From: Flavobacterium beibuense F44-8
Lineage (GTDB): Bacteria; Bacteroidota; Bacteroidia; Flavobacteriales; Flavobacteriaceae
DNA: 64,000 nt
Assembly (NCBI RefSeq): GCF_000769915.1
Contig: NZ_JRLV01000018.1
Location: forward strand, 1 to 64,000
Direction: 5' to 3'
Both the position numbers and the translations under genes were made by a program. The notes beneath the pieces are model-generated. The model did not search any database, was not told the origin of the DNA, and was given only the letters and a program-made list of their open reading frames with translations. Of the stretch, positions 28,607 through 37,773 are shown one piece after another. Numbering within the stretch: the stretch's first letter is position 1; each line of letters opens with the position of its first letter.

Positions 28607-29732
28607 TTTGATATTTCATTTTATTAGCCACCGGATTGGCATACATAGCCAGGAAACCTTCTCTTAAAACCTTATTATCGTTATCAATACGCATTTCAAG
28701 GCGTCGTTCAAACAACTGTTTTTCCTTATCGGTATAATACTTTGAAAAACGGGTAGTATCGTTCAGTAAATCGTAAGCAATATAATTGGTAGGCCAAAGC
28801 TTATAGGTAGTAAGTATCGACTCATCTATTACCTGAGCCAGTGCCTGTATTTGCTTATTTTGGTTATCAAACTCATCGGCTATCTTATCCAAATCATCCG
28901 TAAGCATATCACCCACGTGGATATGGATTCTCTTCTTTTGCCCCATGATTCCGCTTAACAGCGTAATGAAATCTTCATTCTTTTCCTTAATGTAAATCTC
29001 ATCTTTGGCTTTTGCCAAAAGCTGTGGCATTTTCAGCATATCGGTAGGATCATACTCATACGATATGGAAACCGGAACAATTTTAAGCTTTTTAAAATAA
29101 TGCATGAGGTTCTTCTCGTCAGATCCCATTGCAAGCATTTTAAGTACACCCTGCTGGGTAGCATCGTCACCATCTTTAGTCCTACCCTCGCGCTGTGCTA
29201 TCCAAACCGAACGGTTTTCACGGTTAAGCAACTGGCAAATGTATTCAGACATCAGTTTAGAGCTTTGCAGCAATTCCCTTGGCGGAAGATTACGCTGTAC
29301 CAAAAAGTTTCGGTTAAGTCGTGACAGCACATGTAAAAATGTTTTCTGCACCAGGTTATCACCAATGGCAGAAGCCGTCATTACAAGTCCGTGATCGTAT
29401 AATGAAACATTAAGCAGTGAGGTATCCAGTATTATATCCCTGTGATTTGAAATAAACAGGTATGGAGTATGCGGTTCCAGTTTTTCAAACCCCGAAGTGG
29501 TAAGGCCTTCTGAGCTTTTTTCCAACACCTTTTGTACGGCGTGGTAAATAAAGTTAATCTGAAAATCCCTTTTAGAATGCGTCTTTCTCAGTTGCTGTAC
29601 CCACACTGCCTCATCGACATCGGGGAAAGCAAAACTCATAAGCGCTTTCATCATAGGGTGGTCTACAACGCTACAAATAGCTTCATTCACCTCGGTATCA
29701 TAAAAGGGCCTGATATGGTCAAATTTCGACAT
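28596..29732 (-). CDS. 1-acyl-sn-glycerol-3-phosphate acyltransferase-like protein
   Basis: A 378-residue PlsC-family acyltransferase, probably acting in phospholipid synthesis at the inner membrane. The acceptor-binding block is FISNHRDIILD: the conserved His is followed by Asp after five residues, not the usual four (HX4D). The second motif reads WIAQREGRTKDGDD in place of EGTRS, and the third is VPVSISYEYDP. It lacks strong transmembrane helices and is longer than classic PlsC (about 240 residues), as are related proteins of Bacteroidetes. It overlaps the asparaginase gene by 11 nt. Confidence 0.8.
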   Translation of the reverse strand: MSKFDHIRPFYDTEVNEAICSVVDHPMMKALMSFAFPDVDEAVWVQQLRKTHSKRDFQINFIYHAVQKVLEKSSEGLTTSGFEKLEPHTPYLFISNHRDIILDTSLLNVSLYDHGLVMTASAIGDNLVQKTFLHVLSRLNRNFLVQRNLPPRELLQSSKLMSEYICQLLNRENRSVWIAQREGRTKDGDDATQQGVLKMLAMGSDEKNLMHYFKKLKIVPVSISYEYDPTDMLKMPQLLAKAKDEIYIKEKNEDFITLLSGIMGQKKRIHIHVGDMLTDDLDKIADEFDNQNKQIQALAQVIDESILTTYKLWPTNYIAYDLLNDTTRFSKYYTDKEKQLFERRLEMRIDNDNKVLREGFLAMYANPVANKMKYQNAI

Positions 29733-29800
29733 GTACTTCTTTAGGGTTAAAACAGTTTACAAAAAAACAAAAAAAATATCAATTTTACAGGAATTCTGCG

Positions 29801-30568
29801 TTAAATCCCGAAAATATCTAAAGCATTCTTCGTTGTTATTTCGGCTATTTCAGTCAGGTTTTTATTATAAATAAGCGCCAGTTTTTCGGCTACCAGTTTG
29901 GTATAACTACTCTCGTTTCGCTTACCTCTGTGAGGCACAGGCGAAAGATAAGGCGAATCGGTCTCCAACACTATATTGCTGATTGGTATATCATTAAGAA
30001 ACTGATCTATCTTACCGTTCTTAAAAGTTACCACTCCGCCAATACCTAATTTCATGTTATAGGATATAGCCTGCTGTGCCTGCTCAAAATTCCCGGTAAA
30101 ACAGTGGAAGATTCCAAACAGATCGTCCCCTTTTTCCGACTCCAGTACTTCAAAAACCTCATCAAAGGCATCCCTGCAGTGAATGTTTATTGGCAATTTG
30201 TATTTTTTAGCCAGCTGTATTTGGTGCTTAAAGGCATATTGCTGCTGCTTTAATGTCGACTCATCCCAATACAAATCAATACCTATTTCGCCAACGGCGG
30301 CAAACTTACGGCTGGCAAGCTCGCGTTCCACATGAGCCAGTTCTTCCTCATAATTGTCTTTTACATAGGTAGGATGCAATCCCATCATTAAAAACACATT
30401 TTCAGGATATTTGGCCTCAAGCTCATACATGGGTTGGGTATAAGACGAATCTATAGACGGTACGAACAAACGGGTAACTCCGGCATCAAAGGCACGTTGT
30501 ATCATTTGGTCGCGGTCTTCGCTAAACTCTTCACTGTATAAATGGGTATGTGTATCTGTCAAAATCAT
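29801..30568 (-). CDS. TatD family metal-dependent hydrolase
   Basis: A 255-residue TIM-barrel metal hydrolase with the full TatD motif set: DTHTHLYSEEF (metal His pair) at the start, MGLHPTYV, the bridging Glu in VGEIGIDLYWD, INIHCRDAFDEV, IFHCFTG and the final LETDSPYLSPVPHRGKRNE. Family members are Mg-dependent 3'-5' DNA exonucleases in E. coli; a role in DNA turnover or repair is therefore likely. It is not linked to a Tat secretion operon here. Separated by 69 nt from the acyltransferase gene on the same strand. Confidence 0.92.
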   Translation of the reverse strand: MILTDTHTHLYSEEFSEDRDQMIQRAFDAGVTRLFVPSIDSSYTQPMYELEAKYPENVFLMMGLHPTYVKDNYEEELAHVERELASRKFAAVGEIGIDLYWDESTLKQQQYAFKHQIQLAKKYKLPINIHCRDAFDEVFEVLESEKGDDLFGIFHCFTGNFEQAQQAISYNMKLGIGGVVTFKNGKIDQFLNDIPISNIVLETDSPYLSPVPHRGKRNESSYTKLVAEKLALIYNKNLTEIAEITTKNALDIFGI

Positions 30569-30639
30569 TATAAAAGCTTTTGGGCTGCAAAATTACAAAG
30601 CCTTATGGTTTTTTGCCTTAATAATATCATATTTTAAAG

Positions 30640-30647
30640 TATTTTTG
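30640..30647 (+). promoter_or_regulatory. Candidate -7 element before the retropepsin-like gene
   Basis: TATTTTTG matches TAnnTTTG 17 nt upstream of the ATG at 30665. A TTTG lies at 30612-30615, with a spacer of 24 nt, somewhat long. Confidence 0.4.
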
Positions 30648-30664
30648 GAATGCAATAAAAAACT

Positions 30665-31102
30665 ATGGAAAACTTACACCTCACACTTAAAGAAAAAGGC
30701 TACAAACGCATAAAATTTAAAATATCAAAAACACAACACCTTTTAATAAAAGGAAAAATAAACGGCATTGAAGGAACTTTTATACTGGATACGGGAGCTT
30801 CAAACAGTTGTGTAGATTTTGAAGGCATTGAACGTTTTGAACTTAGCGCAGATGATTCTGACACCAAAGCTGCCGGAGCCGGAGGTATAGGCATGACCAC
30901 ACAAACATCTGTCAAAAATACTCTGCGACTGGGACACTGGAAAGACAAAAGTTTTGGTTTGGTGATTTTTGACATGTCTCACGTTAATGAAGCTCTTAGG
31001 CAATATAAAGCCAAACCGGTACACGGTATTTTAGGCGCCGATATTTTAATGAAAGGCAAAGCAATTATTGACTACTACAATCACTGCGTTTATCTAAAAT
31101 AA
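30665..31102 (+). CDS. Retropepsin-like aspartic protease
   Basis: A 145-residue protein with one pepsin-type half-lobe. The catalytic motif is ILDTGASNS (Asp42-Thr43-Gly44) and the later VHGILGADIL carries the hydrophobic-hydrophobic-Gly pattern of retroviral-type aspartic proteases. Such proteins act as homodimers. No signal peptide is present, so it is probably cytoplasmic. Natural substrates of these bacterial proteins are mostly unknown. It is monocistronic. Confidence 0.82.
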   Translation: MENLHLTLKEKGYKRIKFKISKTQHLLIKGKINGIEGTFILDTGASNSCVDFEGIERFELSADDSDTKAAGAGGIGMTTQTSVKNTLRLGHWKDKSFGLVIFDMSHVNEALRQYKAKPVHGILGADILMKGKAIIDYYNHCVYLK

Positions 31103-31168
31103 ACAAAGACAATATTTTATCATGTAGTTTTTTTCCTATATTAGCACTCTAACAAAAAACCACGCTAT

Positions 31169-32251
31169 ATGAAAAAACTACTACTATTACTTTTAGGAGG
31201 TATTGCCTATGCCCAACCCAACATGGGCAACCCAAACGATTTATCGGCTTGTGATACTAATTCAGACGGGTATACTGTATTTGACCTTACACTAAATGAC
31301 GTTACAATCCTTAACGGATTAAACAGTAACGATTATACCGTTAGTTACCATCAAACCAGTACAGATGCGGACAATGGACTAAATGCCATACCTGGCCCTG
31401 CAAACTACACTAATAATGTAGCTTTATTACAAACTATTTATGCAAGGCTAACCGAAAACGGAGATTCTTCTAACTATGCCGTAGCTTATTTTACAATTAA
31501 TGCAGCACTACCACCCGTTATTAACACTCCTGAAGATTTAATAGCTTACAGTAACACTGTAGACCTTACAGCAAACAATGCACAAATTTTAGATGACCTT
31601 AACAGCCAGGAGTATAGTGTTACTTTTCATACTACAGAAACCAGTGCATACGTAGCTACGCCACAAATATCAACTCCCGAAACATATAACGCTCTAAATG
31701 GAGAAACCGTATGGGTAAGGGTTGAGAACATCGAAACAGGATGCTTTTCTGTTGCTTCAATGGTTATCTACATAACTTCGCATGCTCCTACAGGAGTAAA
31801 CGAGCAGTATTTTAACGAAGGGGAAACTATTAGCGTTTTAGAAGCTGAAGGTGAGAACATACAATGGTATGAAAGTACCGAAAGTGACACACCACTACCT
31901 TTAACAACTTCGCTTGTTGACAATACAACTTATTATGCTACTCAAACGGTAGACGGAATGGAAAGCATGGAAAGGTTTGCTGTAACTGCACTTATGACAT
32001 TAGGACTGGAAGAGCAATTATTCCAATCACTAAGCTATTACCCTAACCCGGTAAGCAACATACTTACACTAAGTAATGCCAATACTATTAGCAATGTAGA
32101 AGTATACAATTTACTTGGTCAAAAAGTAGTTGCTAACAATTTTAGCAATACCGAAATACAAATAGACCTCTCTAACCTTGAAACCGGAATATACATGGTT
32201 AAGGTAAGCTCTCAGGAAACACAAAAAACAATAAGGATACAAAAACAGTAA
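31169..32251 (+). CDS. T9SS-secreted surface protein
   Basis: A 360-residue protein with signal peptide MKKLLLLLLGGIAYA (cleavage before QPN) and a type A sorting domain over about residues 288-360 (SYYPNPVSNIL, VEVYNLLGQKVV, LETGIYMVKVSS). The region between has repeated Ig/adhesin-like modules: two units with the pattern DLTLNDVTILNGLNSNDYTVSYH and DLTANNAQILDDLNSQEYSVTFH, about 110 residues apart. These look like tandem copies of one domain. It is likely an adhesin or other surface protein secreted by T9SS; no enzymatic motif was seen. Confidence 0.8.
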   Translation: MKKLLLLLLGGIAYAQPNMGNPNDLSACDTNSDGYTVFDLTLNDVTILNGLNSNDYTVSYHQTSTDADNGLNAIPGPANYTNNVALLQTIYARLTENGDSSNYAVAYFTINAALPPVINTPEDLIAYSNTVDLTANNAQILDDLNSQEYSVTFHTTETSAYVATPQISTPETYNALNGETVWVRVENIETGCFSVASMVIYITSHAPTGVNEQYFNEGETISVLEAEGENIQWYESTESDTPLPLTTSLVDNTTYYATQTVDGMESMERFAVTALMTLGLEEQLFQSLSYYPNPVSNILTLSNANTISNVEVYNLLGQKVVANNFSNTEIQIDLSNLETGIYMVKVSSQETQKTIRIQKQ

Positions 32252-32270
32252 TTGTTATCTATTCATTAAT

Positions 32271-32303
32271 AAAAAAGCCTTTGTGTTTACAAAGGCTTTT
32301 TTA
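32271..32303 (+). terminator. Intrinsic terminator
   Basis: Perfect 14-bp arms (AAAAAAGCCTTTGT and its complement) with a GTTT loop and a T-run, 20 nt after the surface protein gene. Confidence 0.9.
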
Positions 32304-32360
32304 TTTTATGATTCGTAGCTTTTTTCTGTATATTGCGCAACCAACCAAACAACTCAAATT

Positions 32361-32810
32361 ATGAAAAAAGCACTTTCGCTGATACTTTTCAGCTTTATGG
32401 CCGTTGCATTAACCTCATGCACCGGAGAAGACGACACCCCATCACAGGGAGGGTCGGTTAAGTTTAAACTAGACGGAACACAAAAGGAACACGTTATTTG
32501 TATTGTACTTGAAACAGAAGTACAGCCAAATGAATACATGCTTACACTTACTTCATCTAACACCGAAGAGACAGGAGTATTTCGTTATGAAATAGCACCG
32601 GGTGTTACAGGAAATGTAACTCCTGACTTTATTGCCTACCAGCTTTCAAACAAAATGATGGTGGCTAATGAGGGAGAATACCAAACCAACGTATCTGTTA
32701 ACAGCGACGGGCACCTTAAAGGAACTTTCTCGGGCACCTTTAGAAGCAACCTTGCCAATGATGATGAATTTATCACCATTACCGATGGTACTTTTGATGT
32801 ACACTACTAA
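32361..32810 (+). CDS. Small lipoprotein of unknown function
   Basis: A 149-residue lipoprotein (lipobox LTSC, Cys20) with an acidic linker (TGEDDTPSQGG) and a single beta-rich domain containing VKFKLDGTQKEH, FRYEIAPG, VSVNSDGHLKGTFSGTF and ITDGTFDVHY. It resembles the small DUF6252-type lipoproteins of Bacteroidetes, in which a strand pair GxFsgtf precedes an ITdGtFdv end. Function is unknown. It is flanked by terminators and so monocistronic. Confidence 0.7.
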   Translation: MKKALSLILFSFMAVALTSCTGEDDTPSQGGSVKFKLDGTQKEHVICIVLETEVQPNEYMLTLTSSNTEETGVFRYEIAPGVTGNVTPDFIAYQLSNKMMVANEGEYQTNVSVNSDGHLKGTFSGTFRSNLANDDEFITITDGTFDVHY

Positions 32811-32826
32811 TTTTTGATAAAGCAAC

Positions 32827-32860
32827 AAAAAAGCCCCTGCATTACTGCAGGGGCTTTTTT
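32827..32860. terminator. Bidirectional terminator
   Basis: Perfect 15-bp arms (AAAAAAGCCCCTGCA and its complement) around a TTAC loop, between the convergent lipoprotein and sucB genes. Confidence 0.9.
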
Positions 32861-32879
32861 GTTGTATACTGACTTGTTA

Positions 32880-34106
32880 TTATAGTTCTAACGCTTTTCT
32901 TGCATTACCATCCATAAGCAGTTCTACCGGATTTTCTAATCCTTCTTTAACTGCTACAAGGAAACCTACCGACTCACGACCGTCAATAATTCTGTGGTCA
33001 TAAGACAGTGCCACATACATCATTGGATGAATCTCAACTTTACCATCTACAGCAATAGGACGCTCAATAATGTTGTGCATACCAAGGATACCTGATTGTG
33101 GAGGGTTAATAATTGGAGTAGATAACATACTACCAAACACACCACCGTTAGTAATAGTGAATGTACCACCTGTCATATCGTCTACAGTGATTTGTCCGTC
33201 ACGTGCACGAAGCGCAAGACGCTTAATCTCTGCCTCAATACCACGGAAAGTTAATGCCTCAGCATTTCTTACCACCGGTACCATAAGACCTTTAGGACCT
33301 GATACTGCAATAGAAACGTCTACAAAATCATAAGACACTTTGTAATCGCCATCCATCATAGAGTTTACATCAGGATATAACTGTAATGCTCTAACAACCG
33401 CTTTAGTAAAGAATGACATAAAGCCAAGGCTTACACCACCGTGTTTCGCTTTAAACTCATCTTTAAACTCAGCACGTACTTTGTTTATAGGCGTCATGTT
33501 AACCTCGTTGAACGTAGTAAGCATAGCTGTTTCGTTTTTAGCCGAAACCAAACGCTCTGCCACTTTTCTTCTAAGCATAGAAAGCTTAGTACGCTCACTG
33601 GCACGGTTACCACCTGTAGGAGTACCCATAGAAGCTTTTGCATTTACAGCATCATCTTTAGTTACTCTACCGCCTTTACCTGTACCTGTTACAGTAGCAG
33701 GATCAATGTTTTTCTCGTCTAATATTTTTCTTGCCGCCGGAGAAGGTGTTCCTGTAGCATATGTTTTCTCTGCAGGAGCTTCTTTCTTAGGCTCTTCTTT
33801 TTTCTCTTCGGCCTTTGGAGCCTCTTCTTTTTTCTCCTCTTTAGCAGGAGCAGATCCTTCCGGTTTTGCCGCACCAGTATCTATAAGGCAAACAACCTGG
33901 CCTACAGCTACTGCATCTCCTTCTTCAGCTTTTAGGGTAATGATACCGCTAGCCTCAGCAGGAAGTTCTAGTGTTGCTTTATCTGAATCAACTTCGGCAA
34001 TTGCCTGGTCTTTTTCTACATAATCCCCGTCACTTACCAGCCATGTTGCAATCTCAACTTCTGTTATTGATTCCCCCGGCGAAGGAACTTTCATTTCTAA
34101 AATCAT
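32880..34106 (-). CDS. sucB: Dihydrolipoyllysine succinyltransferase (E2 of 2-oxoglutarate dehydrogenase)
   Basis: Transfers the succinyl group to CoA in the TCA cycle. The 408-residue protein has one lipoyl domain (1-76; lipoylated Lys43 in DSDKATLE), a charged Ala/Glu/Lys/Pro linker (about 78-117), the E3/E1-binding domain ([26 protein letters not shown]), and the catalytic domain (about 175-408) with [16 protein letters not shown] holding the active-site His and Asp. It follows sucA by 56 nt on the same strand, so the pair forms one operon. Confidence 0.95.
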   Translation of the reverse strand: MILEMKVPSPGESITEVEIATWLVSDGDYVEKDQAIAEVDSDKATLELPAEASGIITLKAEEGDAVAVGQVVCLIDTGAAKPEGSAPAKEEKKEEAPKAEEKKEEPKKEAPAEKTYATGTPSPAARKILDEKNIDPATVTGTGKGGRVTKDDAVNAKASMGTPTGGNRASERTKLSMLRRKVAERLVSAKNETAMLTTFNEVNMTPINKVRAEFKDEFKAKHGGVSLGFMSFFTKAVVRALQLYPDVNSMMDGDYKVSYDFVDVSIAVSGPKGLMVPVVRNAEALTFRGIEAEIKRLALRARDGQITVDDMTGGTFTITNGGVFGSMLSTPIINPPQSGILGMHNIIERPIAVDGKVEIHPMMYVALSYDHRIIDGRESVGFLVAVKEGLENPVELLMDGNARKALEL

Positions 34107-34162
34107 GTCAGTATAATTTTATTTGCGTTGTTGTTAATCTATTGAAAATCAAAAATACGATA

Positions 34163-36940
34163 TTAATTAAATAAATCTTTATCAAAAACCATTGCTATAG
34201 CAGCAGCATGACGTTTTTTAGCACGTGTATAACTACCTGCTGCAGGAGCACTGTAGGCTTTTAATGATGCCACCCTGAACTTAACCTCAGTAAAGTTCAT
34301 TAACATGTAGCTGTAAGCACCCATGTTTCTTGGCTCTTCCTGCGCCCACACATAATCGTCGGCGTTAGAATATTTGGCAATCACCTCTTTTAACTGCTCT
34401 ACCGGTAACGGGAACAGTTGCTCCAGCCTTACAAAAGCCACATCGTCACGACCCAGATTTTCTCTTTCGGCTACAAGATCGTAGTAGAACTTACCGGTAC
34501 AGAATACCAGTGTTTTTACTTTTTTAGGATCTGCTGCCGGATCATCAAGTACCTCGTGGAATGTCCCTTCTGCAAGTTCCTCTACTGTAGAAACCGCTGC
34601 AGGGTGACGTAGTAAGCTCTTAGGTGTAAACACAATAAGTGGCTTTCTGAACGTGGTTTTCATCTGTCTTCTTAATAAGTGGAAGAAGTTAGCAGGTGTA
34701 GTACAGTCGGCTATATACATATTGTGATTAGCACAAAGCTGCAGGTAACGCTCCATACGTGCAGAAGAGTGTTCTGCACCCTGACCTTCATAACCGTGTG
34801 GCAGTAACATTACAAGACCGTTTTGGTTATTCCATTTATCTTCGGCAGCCGAGATGTACTGGTCAATCATAATTTGGGCACCGTTTGAGAAATCACCAAA
34901 CTGTGCTTCCCAAATAGTAAGTGTTCTTGGACTTGCCAGCGCATAACCATAATCAAAACCTACAACACCATACTCTGAAAGTAGTGAGTTGTAAACCTGG
35001 AAATTACCGTTTTGCTCTTTAAGCCTGTTAAGTAGTACTACCTCTTCTTCAGAGTCTTCTACCTTAACGACAGCATGACGGTGAGAGAATGTACCCCTCT
35101 CCACATCCTGACCGGATAAACGAACGTTGTACCCTTCTGTAAGAAGTGATCCGTAAGCTAAAAGCTCACCCATTGCCCAGTCCAGCTTATCGTTCTCAAA
35201 GTACATTGCCTTACGGTCGTTGATAAGCTTTTGTATCTTATTAATGAATTTTTTGTCTGTAGGAAGTTGCGTGATAACCTCAGCAATTTCGTCCAACATC
35301 TCTTTAGAGAATGCCGTATTGACTTTTTGAAGCATTTGCTCTTCTGAAGCCTGGGAGAATCCTTCCCACTCGTTTTGCATAAACGGAGTGATAATGGTAA
35401 GGTCTTTTTTCCTTGAAGCTTCAAGGTTTTCTTCAAGCACAGCTTTGTACTGCTGCTCCAGCTCTTTCACAAAACCTTCCTGAATTACACCACTGCTTAA
35501 AAGCTCGGCAGCATAAATTTCTCTTGGGTTTTTGTGCTTAGCGATTATTTTATAAAGTTTTGGCTGCGTGAAACGAGGCTCATCACCTTCGTTGTGACCG
35601 TATTTTCTGTAACCTAAAAGGTCAATAAATACGTCTCCGCCAAATTTCATTCTGTAGTCAAGCGCAAACAACATAGCGTGTACCACTGCCTCTACATCAT
35701 CGGCATTTACGTGAAGTACCGGAGAAAGGGTAACCTTAGCAATATCTGTACAGTAAGTAGATGTACGTGCATCAAGGTAGTTAGTGGTAAAACCAACCTG
35801 ATTGTTTACAACAAGGTGAATAGTACCTCCGGTTTTGTAACCGTCAAGACCAGCCATTTGCACAATCTCATACACTATACCCTGACCTGCAACCGCAGCA
35901 TCACCGTGTAGCGCAATAGGAAGTACTTTAGAATTGTCTTCAGGGAAATACTTATCCTGTTTTGCTCTTGCAATACCTTCAATCACCGCACCTACAGTTT
36001 CAAGGTGCGATGGGTTTGGTGCAAGGTTAATGTTTATGTTTTTACCTGTTCTTGTTTTCTTGTCGGCAGTAAGACCCAGGTGGTATTTTACGTCACCGTC
36101 AAACAGTGCATCATCATCATAATCCTTTCCGTCAAACTCACTGAAGATATCTGAAGTCGACTTACCAAAAATATTAGCAAGCACATTTAGACGTCCCCTG
36201 TGTGCCATACCCATTACAAACTGCTCTACACCTTTTTCGGCAGCAGCCTCAACAAGGGCATCAAGTGCCGGGATAAGAGCCTCTGCACCTTCAAGCGAGA
36301 AACGTTTTTGACCCACATACTTAGTATGAAGGAAGTTCTCGAAAGCAACAGCTTCGTTAAGTTTTAAAAGGATGTGTTTTTTAGCCTCATCAGAGAAAGC
36401 CGGTAAATTTTCATTTACACCAAGCCTGTCCTGTATCCACTTTCTAACCTCAGGGTTACGAATGTACATATACTCAACACCAATGTGCTGGCAATATACT
36501 TTTGTTAAGTGATCGATGATTTGCCTAAGTGTAGACGGCTGTAAATTGATTTCTTTTGCTGCATCAAAAACAGTGTCTAAATCGGCGTTGGAAAGTCCGA
36601 AGTTCTCAAGCTCTAAGGTTGGAGAGTACGTCCTTCTGTCCCTAACCGGATTGGTTTTGGTAAAAAGGTGTCCTCTTGTCCTGTAGCCTTCAATAAGGTT
36701 AAGCACCTTGAACTCTTTCTGTATCTTTTCAGGAACACCTGAAAAGTCTGGCGCTGCTACACCGTTTTGCTGTGGAACGGCTTCAAATAAGCCCGACCCG
36801 TAATCCGAAGCTGCAAAGTCAAATCCCTGGAAAAAACTTCTCCAGCTAGGCTCTACACTGTCAGGATTTTCTATATATTGTTCATATAAATCTGCAAAAA
36901 AAGCAGTATGTGCTGCGTTTAAAAAGGAAAACCTGTCCAT
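34163..36940 (-). CDS. sucA: 2-oxoglutarate dehydrogenase E1 component
   Basis: Thiamine-diphosphate-dependent decarboxylase of the 2-oxoglutarate dehydrogenase complex. It is 925 residues, the normal length. Visible are the N-terminal E2-binding start (NAAHTAFFADLYEQYIENPDSV), EFVMGMAHRGRLN-type block (QFVMGMAHRGRLNVLAN), the ThDP region HGDAAVAGQGIVYE and NNQVGFTTN, YRKYGHNEGDEP, and the C-terminal transketolase-like part (RGTFSHRHAVV, LLPHGYEGQGAEHSSARMERYLQ). It is divergent from a small envelope protein gene and leads the sucAB operon. Confidence 0.97.
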   Translation of the reverse strand: MDRFSFLNAAHTAFFADLYEQYIENPDSVEPSWRSFFQGFDFAASDYGSGLFEAVPQQNGVAAPDFSGVPEKIQKEFKVLNLIEGYRTRGHLFTKTNPVRDRRTYSPTLELENFGLSNADLDTVFDAAKEINLQPSTLRQIIDHLTKVYCQHIGVEYMYIRNPEVRKWIQDRLGVNENLPAFSDEAKKHILLKLNEAVAFENFLHTKYVGQKRFSLEGAEALIPALDALVEAAAEKGVEQFVMGMAHRGRLNVLANIFGKSTSDIFSEFDGKDYDDDALFDGDVKYHLGLTADKKTRTGKNININLAPNPSHLETVGAVIEGIARAKQDKYFPEDNSKVLPIALHGDAAVAGQGIVYEIVQMAGLDGYKTGGTIHLVVNNQVGFTTNYLDARTSTYCTDIAKVTLSPVLHVNADDVEAVVHAMLFALDYRMKFGGDVFIDLLGYRKYGHNEGDEPRFTQPKLYKIIAKHKNPREIYAAELLSSGVIQEGFVKELEQQYKAVLEENLEASRKKDLTIITPFMQNEWEGFSQASEEQMLQKVNTAFSKEMLDEIAEVITQLPTDKKFINKIQKLINDRKAMYFENDKLDWAMGELLAYGSLLTEGYNVRLSGQDVERGTFSHRHAVVKVEDSEEEVVLLNRLKEQNGNFQVYNSLLSEYGVVGFDYGYALASPRTLTIWEAQFGDFSNGAQIMIDQYISAAEDKWNNQNGLVMLLPHGYEGQGAEHSSARMERYLQLCANHNMYIADCTTPANFFHLLRRQMKTTFRKPLIVFTPKSLLRHPAAVSTVEELAEGTFHEVLDDPAADPKKVKTLVFCTGKFYYDLVAERENLGRDDVAFVRLEQLFPLPVEQLKEVIAKYSNADDYVWAQEEPRNMGAYSYMLMNFTEVKFRVASLKAYSAPAAGSYTRAKKRHAAAIAMVFDKDLFN

Positions 36941-36978
36941 ACTAATGTCTTTATGACCTTTGTTTAAAAAAATTTATG

Positions 36979-36986
36979 CAAAAGTA
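36979..36986 (-). promoter_or_regulatory. Candidate -7 element of sucA
   Basis: On the minus strand TACTTTTG matches TAnnTTTG, 38 nt upstream of the sucA ATG. No clear -33 element was seen. Confidence 0.4.
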
Positions 36987-37054
36987 CAATATTTGTAATA
37001 ATCTTTCAGTGTTTTTTATATATTTATATTCATAAACCTACAACCTTTACCAAC

Positions 37055-37594
37055 ATGAAATCAGGCTTTTTGAGTTTTTTAACAAAAACGGGCATTGCAT
37101 TAGCTTTTTGCCTTAGTTGCATAAGTACCAAAGCCCAAAATAATAGTGATTTTTGGAGCAGGGTGCGTTTTGGCGGTGCCATAGGTGCTTCCTTCGGAAA
37201 TAACTATACCGATGTTACTCTTGCACCGGGTGCATTATATGAAGTTAACCAATATTATGGCGTTGGTTTATCCCTGCAGGGAACCTATGTACAACAAAAA
37301 GATTTTTATGAATCGTGGATGTATGGAGGATCAATAATAAACGTTTTTAACCCTATACCGCAAATACAAATTTCTGCCGAACTGGAACAACTAAGGGTAA
37401 ACCTTGATTTTGATGAGAGATACACCGATTTTTACGGCAATCAGGACAGGGATTTTTGGAATACCGCACTGTTTTTAGGAGCAGGTTACCGTACTCAAAA
37501 TGTAACATTTGGTATTCGCTACAATGTATTGTATAACGACAACGACTATGTTTACAGCGAAGCATGGATGCCTTTTATAAGGGTTTATTTTTAA
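37055..37594 (+). CDS. Small outer-membrane-barrel-like protein, unknown
   Basis: A 179-residue exported protein; signal peptide with cleavage near TKA|QNN (about residue 27). The mature part has alternating strands rich in Gly, Tyr and Phe (FGGAIGASFGNNYTD, YGVGLSLQGTYVQQ, TALFLGAGYRTQNVTFGIRYNVLY) and ends WMPFIRVYF with a terminal aromatic residue, as in small outer-membrane barrels. It is divergent from sucA. Homologues beside sucA have, to my recollection, sometimes been labelled alpha-ketoglutarate decarboxylase, which the sequence does not support: no ThDP motif is present. Confidence 0.7.
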   Translation: MKSGFLSFLTKTGIALAFCLSCISTKAQNNSDFWSRVRFGGAIGASFGNNYTDVTLAPGALYEVNQYYGVGLSLQGTYVQQKDFYESWMYGGSIINVFNPIPQIQISAELEQLRVNLDFDERYTDFYGNQDRDFWNTALFLGAGYRTQNVTFGIRYNVLYNDNDYVYSEAWMPFIRVYF

Positions 37595-37671
37595 CTATCC
37601 CTTACACGAGCATGATTTGCAAATACAATTTAAATAGTTTTATTTGCACCCGAAAATAAATAAACCACACC

Positions 37672-37773
37672 ATGATAATATTCGGGTCTGTCAGCAAGGA
37701 AATTGGACGCGGCAAAATAAGAACAACCTGCATTAACTGCCAGGAGCCAAATACAATTAACGTTACAAAATGA
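37672..37773 (+). pseudogene. Short zinc-ribbon-like ORF, probably a truncated gene
   Basis: A 33-residue frame (MIIFGSVSKEIGRGKIRTTC, then INCQEPNTINVTK) resembling the N-terminus of longer flavobacterial zinc-ribbon proteins that begin MIIxG. It has one CxxC pair (TCINC) where the full family would need a second pair. Its stop overlaps the next start as ATGA, so it may now act as a leader that couples translation to the lipoprotein at 37770. It could also be a genuine small protein. Confidence 0.45.

Noticed and set aside
37055..37594. Alpha-ketoglutarate decarboxylase
   Set aside because: The protein is a 179-residue exported barrel-like protein without cofactor motifs; only its position beside sucA could suggest such a name.
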